Shown: positions 51,552 to 60,903, counted from the stretch's first letter. The stretch is DNA of 64,000 nucleotides from Kocuria soli (GCF_003797835.1 NZ_RKMF01000001.1:282157-346156); one strand, 5' to 3'. Notes: generated by a model from the letters alone, not told the origin. A program made the numbers and translations.

Positions 51552-52041
51552 TCTGTCCCCCTCCTGCAGCAAGGCTCTTGATGACGACGCACCACCACCG
51601 TCATCGTTGCCACAGGAAGCTCAGCAGATCCGAACCCTCCAGTCGGAGCTGCCGCCCTCTGTTCGAGGTAGTGACTACTTAACCGTGCCTGCCTGGCACG
51701 CGGCTGGAACAGGCTTGGCATTTGCCCCGAGAAGACCTCCACGTTTCCTGGACGCGGATTTCCGTGTAACCGCATCAAATTTCGCGGATTCCGCCCGGCA
51801 CATCGCCCTACCGAGCCAAAACCTCGACCAATATTTGGCACGGAAGCGACCTGGGGCCCATCCCTCGTGTACCGTCGTGGGCAGTTGTCGTATGCAATCC
51901 CGCACTGGCGGGACCCCCCGCCGTTCGCGGCCGACTGTCCACCGGAACCAAACCGGGACCAAGTCGTGTGGTGCACGACGACGGCTATCGGTCGCCGAAG
52001 GTCGGCGCCCGTTACCGTTCCGGAAGGATCGACCAGCAATA

Positions 52042-52248
52042 ATGCAGACCGGCACTGTCAAGTGGTTCAACGCCGACAAGGGCTTCGGCTTCATCAGCCC
52101 CGATGATTCTCAGCAGGACGTGTTCGCGCACTTCTCCGCGATCAACGGCAACGGCTACCGTTCCCTGGAAGAGAACCAGCGCGTCGAGTTCGAGGTTCAG
52201 GAAGGCCCCAAGGGTCTCCAGGCCGCGAACATCACCGTGATCGACTGA
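52042..52248 (+). CDS. cspA: Cold-shock protein CspA
   Basis: A 68-residue OB-fold nucleic-acid chaperone. RNP1 is KGFGFI and RNP2 is DVFAHF; the start [17 protein letters not shown] is the family standard, so the ATG at 52042 is used although the frame is open far upstream. It binds single-stranded RNA and DNA. A strong terminator follows. Its long upstream gap may be a regulated leader. Confidence 0.95.
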   Translation: MQTGTVKWFNADKGFGFISPDDSQQDVFAHFSAINGNGYRSLEENQRVEFEVQEGPKGLQAANITVID

Positions 52249-52263
52249 TCATTCCAGACTTCC

Positions 52264-52298
52264 AATCGTGCCCGGCACCCCTGGTGTCGGGCACGATT
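52264..52298 (+). terminator. Terminator after cspA
   Basis: 16-base arms (AATCGTGCCCGGCACC and GGTGTCGGGCACGATT) with one G-T pair and a three-base loop, 15 bases after the cspA stop. Confidence 0.8.
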
Positions 52299-52439
52299 GC
52301 ATGTCCGGGCGTATTGCCGAGCGCGCGCGAACGCTCCCGGCCGCTGACGTGTGTCACGTCATGGCCGTATGTTTGGACCAACGGTTCCCGCGCGGTACCG
52401 AGAACACCATGCAGGACTCACTCAGCTCAGGAGACAGCC

Positions 52440-52793
52440 ATGCCGCACAACGCAATTCCCGGCCATGACCAGCACGAGACCGACGTCGACACTGCGGACT
52501 CCACGGCAGGGCAGGCTCAGGCCCTGGGGAACGAGAACAAGATCGACAACGCGGGCAAGGACCGGCACACGGCTGCCCGGCGTGCAGCCGGCCAGGGCCA
52601 TGCCTCGGCGGGCGACACCACGGGTGGGGTTCCCGTGCGCGGAAACACCTGGGCTCGTAAGCCCAAGACGGAATCCGAACACAGCCAGAAGAACAACCCG
52701 TGGTACGCGGACGACCGGATCGGCCTGGTGGCGGCCGCGCTGGTCATCGTGGGCGTTCTGGTCGTGGCACGCGTGGTCCACCGGAACGACTGA
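52440..52793 (+). CDS. Small single-pass membrane protein
   Basis: A 117-residue protein: a polar, low-complexity N-terminal 90 residues and one transmembrane helix near the C-terminus (IGLVAAALVIVGVLVVARVV) followed by HRND. The ATG at 52440 has CAGGAG upstream. No family recognised. The orientation would place the polar part inside the cell by charge, but this is not certain. Confidence 0.7.
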   Translation: MPHNAIPGHDQHETDVDTADSTAGQAQALGNENKIDNAGKDRHTAARRAAGQGHASAGDTTGGVPVRGNTWARKPKTESEHSQKNNPWYADDRIGLVAAALVIVGVLVVARVVHRND

Positions 52794-52887
52794 CCGGGAC
52801 GGAGGCCGGTGTGGTGCGATCTGCTGGGTCACACGACACCGGTCGGCTTTCCTGGCCCCGAGGCCGCCTCGCGCCCTGACAAAGCCC

Positions 52888-54141
52888 TTACAGCAGGGGT
52901 CTCAGCGGGGCCAAGGCGGCCTCGGCCACCCACGCCAGGGGGTGGCGCGCTTGCCACTCCTCGAGAGTGAGGCGATGGCAGTTCGAGCTGTCGACCTCGA
53001 AAACACGTTCCATGACCGCGGCCAGATCGTTGTCGATGATCTCCAGATTGACCTCGTAGTTGAAGGACAGGGAGAGGCGGTCGATGTTGGCCGTCCCGAC
53101 CGTTGACCACATGCCGTCGATCGTGGCGGTCTTGGCGTGGATCATGGCGTCCTTGTAGAGCAACAGCGTGACGCCTGCTTTGAGCAGCGTCACGTAGAAG
53201 CCTCGGGAGCCCCAGTCGGCCAACACGTGGTTGGAGTCCATGGGCACCATGATCCGAACGTCGACCCCGCGTGCCTGCGCTCGGATCAGCGCGTCCAGAA
53301 TCTGCTGGTCCGGGATGAAGTAGGGCGTGGAGATGTAGATGTGGTCGGTGGCCCGGTCGATCGCCTGCAGATACATGCCGCGGATGGGGTAGACCCGGGT
53401 CACGGGGAGGTTCGACCAGCACCGGACTCGCGAGTCCCACTCGGGAGGATCCAGACGTGGGATCTCATCGGCACGCCCGGCCACGGTGTTCCACACGGTC
53501 ACGAAGGACTGCCGTAGGACCCAGGAGTCCGGCCCGTTGACCTTCAGGTGGGTATCCCGCCACTCCGTGGCATAGGTCGACCCCAGGTTGTAGCCGCCGA
53601 TGTAACCCACCCGGTCGTCGACGATCAGCAGCTTGCGGTGAGTGAATCCCGAGGCCCGCAGCGGTGTGATGAGCAGCCTCGGCCGGAATACCGGGAAGCG
53701 GAAGTACTTGACGCGTTCGTCGAACCGGTAGAAATCATTGGGCACCACCAAGTTCCCGAAGCCGTCGTAGACCACGCGGACGTCCACGCCGCGTTGAGCG
53801 GCACGGTTGACGGCATCCATGAACCTCTGACCGTACGCGTCGCCCTTCCAGATGAAAGTCTCCAGGAACACGCTGTGCTCCGCGTTGTCGATCTGTTCGA
53901 GCATGTCGTCGTACAGATCGGCGCCGAAGGTGAACACGTCGACGTCGGAATTGGCCACGTCCGTGCCGTAGTGGCCGGGTTTGGGAAATCCGGAACGCAC
54001 CTTGCGGTGCTTCTTGGTGAAGGCGTCGTAACCGACCAGGCCACCAATGGTGGCCGCCTGAACCCCAACCACGCCGACGGCGGCGCGTACCACCGCTTTA
54101 CGAACGAAGGACCGAACCGGAGACAATTCCTCGGCAAGCAT
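52888..54141 (-). CDS. Cardiolipin synthase-like phospholipase D-family protein
   Basis: A 417-residue protein with two HKD motifs: HRKLLIVDDRVGYIGGYNLG and HAKTATIDGMWSTVGTANID. An N-terminal hydrophobic segment (about residues 18-38) may anchor it. This is the ClsA/ClsC-type arrangement, condensing phosphatidylglycerol or transferring phosphatidyl groups. Full length for the family. It ends at 52888; a possible weak stem (CCGGTGT/ACACCGG) lies just after. Confidence 0.92.
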   Translation of the reverse strand: MLAEELSPVRSFVRKAVVRAAVGVVGVQAATIGGLVGYDAFTKKHRKVRSGFPKPGHYGTDVANSDVDVFTFGADLYDDMLEQIDNAEHSVFLETFIWKGDAYGQRFMDAVNRAAQRGVDVRVVYDGFGNLVVPNDFYRFDERVKYFRFPVFRPRLLITPLRASGFTHRKLLIVDDRVGYIGGYNLGSTYATEWRDTHLKVNGPDSWVLRQSFVTVWNTVAGRADEIPRLDPPEWDSRVRCWSNLPVTRVYPIRGMYLQAIDRATDHIYISTPYFIPDQQILDALIRAQARGVDVRIMVPMDSNHVLADWGSRGFYVTLLKAGVTLLLYKDAMIHAKTATIDGMWSTVGTANIDRLSLSFNYEVNLEIIDNDLAAVMERVFEVDSSNCHRLTLEEWQARHPLAWVAEAALAPLRPLL

Positions 54142-54144
54142 GTC

Positions 54145-55167
54145 TCAAGCGTACGGGACCGGGTAGGGGCCGGACCGGCGAGGTTTCTCCCACGTTCGGA
54201 TCGCGACGACGACCCACGCGATGTTGACGCCCACGAAACCCAGAATTCCCAGGACCAGCACAATGCCAAAGGCACCGTAGCGCCCGACCGTGAAGAAGTC
54301 GGCCAGCATCATCAAGGACCCGATCCCGGCGAAGACGAACCCGAGGATCCGAGCCCAATTCTTCCCGAGCGTGAGCGGGAAGAGGACGAGGGCGTACAGC
54401 GCCAGGACGATTGCCGTGACGATGAGGATCCCGAGGTAAAAACCGGAGGTCTCGGCTGCTCCCGACAGCATTTCCCAACTCGTGTAGTACCGGTCCCGGT
54501 AGGCCGGTACCAGCTGACCGATGATGCCCAGGAAGCGGGTACCGAGGAACAGCACCGCGGACAGGATCACCAACAGGTAGAGCGGCTTGGTGAAGAGATC
54601 CTTCTTGCTGAAATTCCGGGGACGGGACGGACCGCCGTTGGGGTCGTACCACTGCGCGTACCGGTTCGGACCCTGCTGATTCGGTGGGTACTGGTTGGGC
54701 GCGTACTGGTTCTGTCCGTACTGGTTCTGTCCGTATTGGTTCTGGCTGTACTGGTTCTGGCTGTACTGACCCTGCCCGTACTGGTTTTGTGGGTACTGAC
54801 CCTGCGGGTACTGGTTCTGTGAGTACTGACCAGGCCCGTACGGATTCTGGCTCTGACTCGGTGCCTGATTCGGTGCCTGCGGCGAGTACGGACCCGGCTG
54901 GTACGGGTTCTGATTCTGTACGGGCTGCCCCTGCGGCTGGGAGTACTGGCCACCGGCATAGGGTTGACGGCCGGGACCGTTCGAGGAGTTCGGGCCCTGT
55001 GGACCGGGGACGTACCGCGGCGCTGATGACGCACTCGACCCGTTCGGACCGCCCGGCTGCTGGCCAGGCCAGCCTGGCTCGGTGGACCCGTCATTCCGGC
55101 TCTCCGGGTTCTGCGGCGCCTGGTTCTGTGGCTCCTGGCCGTACGGGTTCTGGGGGCCTTGCGACAC
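54145..55167 (-). CDS. Membrane protein with Gln/Asn/Tyr-rich repeats
   Basis: A 340-residue protein. The first 190 residues are low-complexity, with a run of pentapeptide-like repeats (QYSQN, QYGQN, QYPQG) encoded by 15-base repeats. The C-terminal 150 residues have four transmembrane segments. The C-terminal part resembles the next two upstream genes in layout. The GTG at 55167 has GAAAGGA upstream. The repeated N-terminus is likely cytoplasmic and disordered. Confidence 0.72.
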   Translation of the reverse strand: MSQGPQNPYGQEPQNQAPQNPESRNDGSTEPGWPGQQPGGPNGSSASSAPRYVPGPQGPNSSNGPGRQPYAGGQYSQPQGQPVQNQNPYQPGPYSPQAPNQAPSQSQNPYGPGQYSQNQYPQGQYPQNQYGQGQYSQNQYSQNQYGQNQYGQNQYAPNQYPPNQQGPNRYAQWYDPNGGPSRPRNFSKKDLFTKPLYLLVILSAVLFLGTRFLGIIGQLVPAYRDRYYTSWEMLSGAAETSGFYLGILIVTAIVLALYALVLFPLTLGKNWARILGFVFAGIGSLMMLADFFTVGRYGAFGIVLVLGILGFVGVNIAWVVVAIRTWEKPRRSGPYPVPYA

Positions 55168-55253
55168 GGAGGGTCCTTTCGGGTGCGGAGGCGGCACGTC
55201 GCGGGCTCTTCACGGGCGTGGCGGCCGGTGCTGTCGACGGTACGACTAGTGCA

Positions 55254-55829
55254 TCACACTCGACGCCGGAACCACGCCGTCACCGCCGGATTGAACCCGA
55301 CCAGAAGCCAGGCCAGATTCACCACCAGGAACAATGCGGCGATCGTTACGGACATGGGTTGGTAGATGGTCCCCGTGGGAGAGGGATCTCCCCCCGGTAC
55401 CAGAACCCAGACGTTCCAGAGGGCGAAGGCCGCGGCCAGCCCCAGCCCACCCCACCGGGCCCAGTCCGCGCGGTTCAGTATGCCGAGCAGCACGATCACG
55501 AAGGCGCTCGTGATCAGCAACCCCAGGACCACGTTGCCGAGCGTCGCCGTGACCAGTGACTTCCGCAGGGAATCGTTGTCCATCAACTCGGCGGGGACTC
55601 CCTGGCTGGCCAACCGATCCCTGACCGATTCCAGCATGGGGGTGCTCAGCAGGGCGGCAATGCTGACGACCGACCCCGACACGTGGAGCAAGAGGGACAG
55701 CACCGTCAGCTGTGTCAAGAACATCACCGACCGTGGCCGCTCACCCGGTTCGCGCTTGGAGCTGGGAACAGCATCGCCCGAATCGCGCTGCTCACGCGAT
55801 TCGGGCGGTTGCTGGTGAGGATCGATCAA
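55254..55829 (-). CDS. Four-helix membrane protein
   Basis: A 191-residue protein with a polar N-terminal 35 residues and four transmembrane segments (MFLTQLTVLSLLLHVSGSVV, LGNVVLGLLITSAFVIVLLG and two more). The ending ALFLVVNLAWLLVGFNPAVT resembles that of the adjacent gene (FVLVNVYWLVLAFNGKVG). The likely start is a TTG at 55829 behind GAGGA. Function unknown. Confidence 0.68.
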   Translation of the reverse strand: MIDPHQQPPESREQRDSGDAVPSSKREPGERPRSVMFLTQLTVLSLLLHVSGSVVSIAALLSTPMLESVRDRLASQGVPAELMDNDSLRKSLVTATLGNVVLGLLITSAFVIVLLGILNRADWARWGGLGLAAAFALWNVWVLVPGGDPSPTGTIYQPMSVTIAALFLVVNLAWLLVGFNPAVTAWFRRRV

Positions 55830-55841
55830 TCGAGTCCGTCC

Positions 55842-56408
55842 TCAATTACGGCGGGCAAACCATGCGCCGACCTTGCCGTTGAAGGCAAGGACGAGCCAGT
55901 AGACGTTGACCAGCACGAACAAGACGTCCAACACCAACACGAGGATGCCGAGTCCGCCCGCCATCGGCGTACCGGAGAACAATGCGATGCCCACGAACAG
56001 GACGCCCAGGATCGCCAGGACGATCCCGAGGATCCGGGCCCATCCCCAGCGCTTCTTGATGCCGACCAGCACCAGGATGTAGAGCACAAGGGCCACTGCC
56101 ATGAGGAGGACGGAAACCACCGTGGCGCTGATGGCGCCGGCCATGAGGGCGTCGTCAACGCTCAGGCCACCCAGGTCCTGGCCCTCGAGTTGCTGCTGCA
56201 TGTCTTCCCGACCGGAGCCCGAGAAGATGTAGATGATCCCCAGCACCCCGGAGAGCAGGTAGATGGCCATGGACGCGAGCGTCATCTGACGCAGCCGATC
56301 AACCTGCGGGGGCTTGGACATCTCGAAGTTCTGGTTGGGGTCGTACCCGCTGGTGCCGTACTTGTTGCCGGGCTCCGGGTACTGAGGATTCTGCGGTGCG
56401 TTCGTCAC
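55842..56408 (-). CDS. Four-helix membrane protein, paralogue
   Basis: A 188-residue protein with a Pro/Asn/Gln-rich N-terminus (PQNPQYPEPGNKYG) and four transmembrane segments, one with KKRWGWARILGIVLAILGVL. It shares plan and terminal motif with the two genes after it, so the three probably arose by duplication. GTG start with GGAGGAG upstream. Twelve bases separate it from the next gene. Confidence 0.7.
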   Translation of the reverse strand: MTNAPQNPQYPEPGNKYGTSGYDPNQNFEMSKPPQVDRLRQMTLASMAIYLLSGVLGIIYIFSGSGREDMQQQLEGQDLGGLSVDDALMAGAISATVVSVLLMAVALVLYILVLVGIKKRWGWARILGIVLAILGVLFVGIALFSGTPMAGGLGILVLVLDVLFVLVNVYWLVLAFNGKVGAWFARRN

Positions 56409-56507
56409 GGTGATCTCCTCCTGTGGATGAATGACGAGTGTGGTCTCAGGACTGTGATGGGACTACAGGGGGCATCTCCAGTGTCCCCCGAGTAGGCCAC
56501 CTGCGCG

Positions 56508-57791
56508 CTATTCGTAACGCAACGCTTCGATCGGATCCTTTCTGGCTGCACGCGCCGCGGGAAGGGTTCCGGCGATGAAGGCGATGAGCATGATCAGCAG
56601 GACGATGCCCACCAGCTGCAAGGGCGCGATCCCGTAGAGGCTCAGGCCCGCGACGTTGCTCAGGGCGCCGCCTTCCCCTGTCAGCAAGGCATTGGCCACC
56701 GTGCCGACGACGACGCCGACGCCCACGCCGATCACGGATCCCAACAGACCGATCAGAACGGCCTCACTCGAGAACAGGCCGAAAATCTTGCCAGGGGACA
56801 TGCCCAAGGCCTTCATCAGGCCAATCTCACGGGTTCGTTCCTGCACGGACATCAACAGCGTGTTGACGATGCCGAAGGCCGCAGCCAACAGAGCGATCAA
56901 CGCGAACCCATTGAGGATCCAGGTGACGGCGTTGATGATGCCGCGGATCGTGCCGATCTGGTCTTCGACCGTCATGCCCAGCATGCCGTCCTCGGTCAAG
57001 GACTTCTTGACCTCACTCTGCTTGCCCAGGTCCGGTACGTCGGCCACGGCCATGGCGTAGCCATCGGTCTGGGCGCCCTCGGGCAGGCCCTCCTGCTGGT
57101 AGTCGTACAACCGGTCGTTGAACGCCGAGGACGGTGTGGGTTGTGCGCCCTGGTTGGAGAGCATGATTTCGGTGACGCCGCTGATCGTGGCCTCGAACGT
57201 CTTCTCCTCACCGGTGACATTGGACACCGCGATCTTGACCTTTCCACCCACGGCGTCTTCCGGCTTGTCGTAACCCAGGGAGTCGGCCCACGTGGTGGGA
57301 ATGGTGATCTCGTCCTTGTCGTGGCCGGGGGCTTCACCGGCGGCGTATTCATAGCTGTTCACGTCAGAGGGGTAGCCCAACTGGACCTGGAACTGGTCAC
57401 CGTTCTCGCCCTCCAGATAGGACGGGGAGACCGCAACCACGGGTTCGACGGATTCGACGCCGTCGATGTTGCCGATCTGCTCGATGTCTTTCTCGCTCAA
57501 GAGGGACATGCCGAACTGGCCTTGCTTGTCAGCGCCCTTCTCCGGGTCGTAGGCCTGCGGTTCGTTCGCGTTGCCCGATTGCTGCGAGCTTGTCTTCTGG
57601 ACGTAGAGCTGTTGCTGGTCACCGAAGCCTTGCACCAGGCGGTCGATGTAGCTGTTGATCCCCACCCCGAGACCCGAGGTCAGGGTCAGGGTGAAGGCGC
57701 CGATGAAGATGGCGATGACGGTCAGGAAGGTACGCGCCTTGGAGCGCATCGTGTTCCCGAGGGCGGTGGTGACGACGTCGACGGCCTTCAT
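56508..57791 (-). CDS. ABC transporter permease, MacB/FtsX family
   Basis: A 427-residue protein: N-terminal helix (about residues 20-45, MRSKARTFLTVIAIFIGAF), a large extracytoplasmic domain (about 50-290), then three C-terminal helices with the FtsX motif QERTREIGLMKALGMSPGKI. Typical of MacB-like mechanotransmission transporters, which handle lipoproteins, peptides or antibiotics rather than passing substrate through a channel. It overlaps the ATPase gene by four bases. Confidence 0.9.
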   Translation of the reverse strand: MKAVDVVTTALGNTMRSKARTFLTVIAIFIGAFTLTLTSGLGVGINSYIDRLVQGFGDQQQLYVQKTSSQQSGNANEPQAYDPEKGADKQGQFGMSLLSEKDIEQIGNIDGVESVEPVVAVSPSYLEGENGDQFQVQLGYPSDVNSYEYAAGEAPGHDKDEITIPTTWADSLGYDKPEDAVGGKVKIAVSNVTGEEKTFEATISGVTEIMLSNQGAQPTPSSAFNDRLYDYQQEGLPEGAQTDGYAMAVADVPDLGKQSEVKKSLTEDGMLGMTVEDQIGTIRGIINAVTWILNGFALIALLAAAFGIVNTLLMSVQERTREIGLMKALGMSPGKIFGLFSSEAVLIGLLGSVIGVGVGVVVGTVANALLTGEGGALSNVAGLSLYGIAPLQLVGIVLLIMLIAFIAGTLPAARAARKDPIEALRYE

Positions 57792-58606
57792 CGGTTGCCT
57801 TCCTTTCCGAGCTCGGATGCGCGGGACGCGGTGCTTCCGCCACCCGCCCAGGGTTCAGTGGCTTCCTGCCCGGAAGGTGCGGGCTCACCCGACGAGGCAG
57901 CCTCCGACCGGGCGGTGTTGCTCTGCTCGGGGGCCACGATCAGACCGTCCTTGAGGTAGATCTGTCGGTCGCACTTGGCCGCCAGGTCGTCGTCGTGGGT
58001 CACGATGACCAACGTGATGCCACGATCGCGCTGCAGGCCGAAGAGGATGTTCTCGACGACCTCGGAGGTCTTGGAGTCCAGGTTGCCCGTCGGTTCGTCC
58101 GCGAAGATCACCGACGGGTTGGTCACCAGGGCGCGGGCAATACACGCGCGCTGTTTCTGACCACCGGAAAGATCAGTCGCCTTGTTCTTGGCCTTGTCGG
58201 CCATTTCCAACAGTTCCAGGGCCTCCAATCCACGACGATTGCGCTCACGCTTGGAGAGACCGGCGATCTTGAGCGGGAGCACCACGTTTTCCAACACTGT
58301 CTGGTTCGGGTTCAGGAAGAACTGCTGGAAAACGAAACCGAAACTTTCGTTGCGCAGCTTGTGTATTTCCTTGTTCTTGAGCTCGGAGACCGGGCGCCCG
58401 TTGAGGGCGACCACTCCCTGGCTGGGGCGATCCAGCAGCGCCATGAGGTGCATGAGCGTGGACTTGCCAGAACCCGACTTCCCGATCACCGCAACGGACT
58501 CGCCGCGTTTGATGTCAAGGGTCAGCCCCTTCAATGCATCGAATCTGTTGGCTCCGCGTCCGTAGACTTTGACCAGATTTTCGGTCTCGAGGACCGCCGG
58601 TTCCAT
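57788..58606 (-). CDS. ABC transporter ATP-binding protein, MacB/LolD type
   Basis: A 272-residue ATPase. Walker A GKSGSGKST, signature DLSGGQKQRACIARAL, Walker B SVIFADEPTGNLDS, switch His in VIVTHDDDLA. The EPTGNLDS sequence marks the LolD/MacB class. The Pro/Ser/Glu-rich C-terminal 45 residues are an extension. The ATG at 58606 (MEPAVLE) has GGAGGAA upstream; an earlier in-frame ATG at 58627 would overlap that site. Confidence 0.93.
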   Translation of the reverse strand: MEPAVLETENLVKVYGRGANRFDALKGLTLDIKRGESVAVIGKSGSGKSTLMHLMALLDRPSQGVVALNGRPVSELKNKEIHKLRNESFGFVFQQFFLNPNQTVLENVVLPLKIAGLSKRERNRRGLEALELLEMADKAKNKATDLSGGQKQRACIARALVTNPSVIFADEPTGNLDSKTSEVVENILFGLQRDRGITLVIVTHDDDLAAKCDRQIYLKDGLIVAPEQSNTARSEAASSGEPAPSGQEATEPWAGGGSTASRASELGKEGNR

Positions 58607-58826
58607 CGTCTTTTCCTCCTGCGTCATGGGTCAGGCCCTTTCTGAGCCTCTGTCCCCATGTTGTCCGATCACGGTGGGCAGGACATCCACCGAGAGAATG
58701 AATCGCCGAACTTCACCGGATGTTTCCTCGGTTTCGCCCCGGACCTTGCTCAGACTTATGGACGATGCCGACACCCGATGGGCGCACCGTCACCGCTCGG
58801 GAAGGCAGGGCTCCTAGGCTGATCAC

Positions 58827-59876
58827 GTGTCACAGCACCCAGCAGCGCCGCCTCCCTTCACGGTGGCGGTGTATGCGGGCTGGCCCTCCGAGGCGGCCGC
58901 CCGCGCGGCCCAGGACCGCACGGTGCGAGCGATCGGCGACCACGGGACCGTCGTCGTTGATCGCAGGACAGTTGATCGCACGGCAACGGACGATGACCCT
59001 GGCCGCGGTGCAACCGCCAGAGAACTCAGGGCGGAGTTGGACAGTGCCCGGCGCGCGGGTGCCGACGGTCTTGTCGACCACGTCCTTTATGTTCCGGGGC
59101 CGCGGGACCCCGTCCCCGGGCAGTGGCTGCCACATCTGGCTCGCGTCACGCCTCAGGGCCGCTTCCAGGTTGACCTCGTGGAGCTCGCCACCACGCTCGG
59201 TCGGTCCCGCAACGGAGTCTTCCGTGAGCTCAGCTCCACCAACCCTGCCGCTCTTGCCGAACTCCTTCGCTCGACGCGGGTCCTACTGGTGGAAGGTGTC
59301 ACCGACCGCGCGGTACTGGAAGTTCTCGTCGGCCGATGGGGCATCGGCGACCTCACCGTCGTCCCCGCGGGCAGCAAGGTCCGTTTGGCAGGCATGGCCG
59401 CACTGGCCCGGCAGTTGGGGATCCCCACGTACGTGGTCTTCGACGGCGACGGCGGCACCCCGCCCACCGCCACCTCGAAGGCCCATCGGATGCAACGTTC
59501 CCGACAACAGCAGACCGAGGCCCTACTCCGTACCCTCGCCGTCTTCACTCCCGCCGTCGACTGGAAGTTCGGGGACCCCACGGTCGTCGGACCGTACTGG
59601 TGCGCGTGGGGAACGACGCTGGAGGCGGAGCTCTCCGCCTGGGGCGGCTTCATCTCTGCTGCGTGGCGCCGTGTGGCGGAATCTCCTGGCACGGGACCTC
59701 TGCCCGAGGACCCACTCCCCAAGAACGGAGCATTCCTGCGCGACGCCACGCGCCGTGCTGATCTGGAGGACCTTCCGAACTCCTTCCGTCGTCTGCTGCA
59801 CCGTCTGGTGGACTTCCCCCCGGGCACAGTGATTCCACGTCTACGCATCGAGTCGTCCGCTTTTGAAGGGTCATGA
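58827..59876 (+). CDS. TOPRIM-domain protein without an ATPase domain
   Basis: A 349-residue protein. About residues 150-215 match the OLD-type TOPRIM fold: Glu156 in LLVEGVTDRAVLEVL, then AGSKVRLAGMAALARQLGIP and the metal-binding TYVVFDGDGG (Asp206, Asp208). The first 145 residues lack the ABC ATPase domain normally found before the TOPRIM domain in OLD nucleases. GTG at 58827. No defence partner gene is adjacent. A TOPRIM nuclease or a DNA-repair role is possible. Confidence 0.8.
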   Translation: MSQHPAAPPPFTVAVYAGWPSEAAARAAQDRTVRAIGDHGTVVVDRRTVDRTATDDDPGRGATARELRAELDSARRAGADGLVDHVLYVPGPRDPVPGQWLPHLARVTPQGRFQVDLVELATTLGRSRNGVFRELSSTNPAALAELLRSTRVLLVEGVTDRAVLEVLVGRWGIGDLTVVPAGSKVRLAGMAALARQLGIPTYVVFDGDGGTPPTATSKAHRMQRSRQQQTEALLRTLAVFTPAVDWKFGDPTVVGPYWCAWGTTLEAELSAWGGFISAAWRRVAESPGTGPLPEDPLPKNGAFLRDATRRADLEDLPNSFRRLLHRLVDFPPGTVIPRLRIESSAFEGS

Positions 59877-59928
59877 CTGCTCGAGCCGGGATCCAAGGCC
59901 GTTCTCGCAGACCATAGGCCCTAACCTC

Positions 59929-60855
59929 ATGGTCATGACTGATCTCCCCCACGTCGATCTCGCGCCGGACCGTGCGCCCGATCTCGCCGTCGGCCACGCT
60001 GCCGATCTCCCGAACGTCCTCCCCCACGTCGTCGTCGACGTCTTTGCCGACGGGCCGTTCAGGGGAAGCCCCATCGCCGTCGTGCTGGATGCCGACTCCC
60101 TCGAGACCGAGGAGATGACGGCGATCGCCGCGTGGTCAGACTTCACCGAAGTCGCCTTCGTGCTCTCCCCCCAGGATCCGGAGTCCGACTACCGAATCCG
60201 CGTGTTCAGCCCGTCCACGGAAGTCCGCTTCGCCGGGCTGTCCACCTTGGCCGCGTGCCGGGCCTGGCTGGACCATGGCCACCAACCGAAAGTCCCCACC
60301 CAGGTTTTGCAGGAGTGTGGGGCCGGAACCGTACAGATCTCCGTGGCCGCGGAGGACCACCTGCAGTTCACCGCTCCGCCCATCTACGACCGCGGCGGCC
60401 CTGACCACCTGACCGTGGAAATCGCCCGCGAGGTCCTCGGGCTGGACGCCGATCAGATCAAGGCCACCACATGGCTGGACAACGGGCCCGGCTTTCTGGG
60501 CCTCCTGGTCTCCGATGCCGACACCGTCATCGCCATGGACCCGAACATCCCCGAGCTCGGCCAGCTGTGTGTGGGGGTCATGGGTGCCTACCCGGAGGGT
60601 GGTCCTGCCGACTTCGAGATGCGCTCCTTCGCTCCTTCCATGGGCGTCGCGGAATACCCCGCCGCAGCTGCCCTCAGCGCAAGCTTTGCCACGTGGCTGG
60701 TACCCAACGACATCGCACCCGCCTCCTACACCGTCTCCCAGGGAACGGTGCTCGGCCGGTCGGCCAAGGTCCACGTCCAGATGCATGGGGACGAGGTCTG
60801 GGTGGGCGGCCCGGTGACCACCAGGGTTCGCGGGGAACTCACGCTCAGCGCCTGA
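59929..60855 (+). CDS. PhzF-family isomerase-like protein
   Basis: A 308-residue protein of the phenazine-biosynthesis PhzF/diaminopimelate-epimerase-like fold. PhzF features are HVVVDVFADGPFRGSPIAVV, FTEVAFVL (with the catalytic Glu position) and RIRVFSPSTEVRFAGLSTLA. The last is altered: most members have FAGHPTLG, but here His and Pro are replaced by Leu and Ser. The start is uncertain (ATG at 59929 or 59935). Function unknown; no phenazine genes are present. Confidence 0.8.
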   Translation: MVMTDLPHVDLAPDRAPDLAVGHAADLPNVLPHVVVDVFADGPFRGSPIAVVLDADSLETEEMTAIAAWSDFTEVAFVLSPQDPESDYRIRVFSPSTEVRFAGLSTLAACRAWLDHGHQPKVPTQVLQECGAGTVQISVAAEDHLQFTAPPIYDRGGPDHLTVEIAREVLGLDADQIKATTWLDNGPGFLGLLVSDADTVIAMDPNIPELGQLCVGVMGAYPEGGPADFEMRSFAPSMGVAEYPAAAALSASFATWLVPNDIAPASYTVSQGTVLGRSAKVHVQMHGDEVWVGGPVTTRVRGELTLSA

Positions 60856-60903
60856 GCGAACCGGGCCCGGACTTTGGCCCTGGCTGCACAGCAAGACAAA
60901 TGC

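Larger units (their letters stand above)
51346..52041. other. Long gap with repeats and a hairpin before cspA
   Basis: About 700 bases without a convincing gene. It has a lower GC content than its surroundings. It holds a 27-base tandem repeat and a 45-base hairpin listed separately. Short and long open frames on both strands show no homology. The last part is probably the long untranslated leader common in cold-shock genes. Confidence 0.6.

Noticed and set aside
51487..52041. N-terminal extension in frame with cspA
   Set aside because: Cold-shock proteins start at MQTGTVKWF; the upstream codons cross the hairpin and have no homology.
54680..54850. CRISPR-like regular repeats
   Set aside because: The 15-base periodicity encodes QN-rich pentapeptides inside a gene; there are no spacers.
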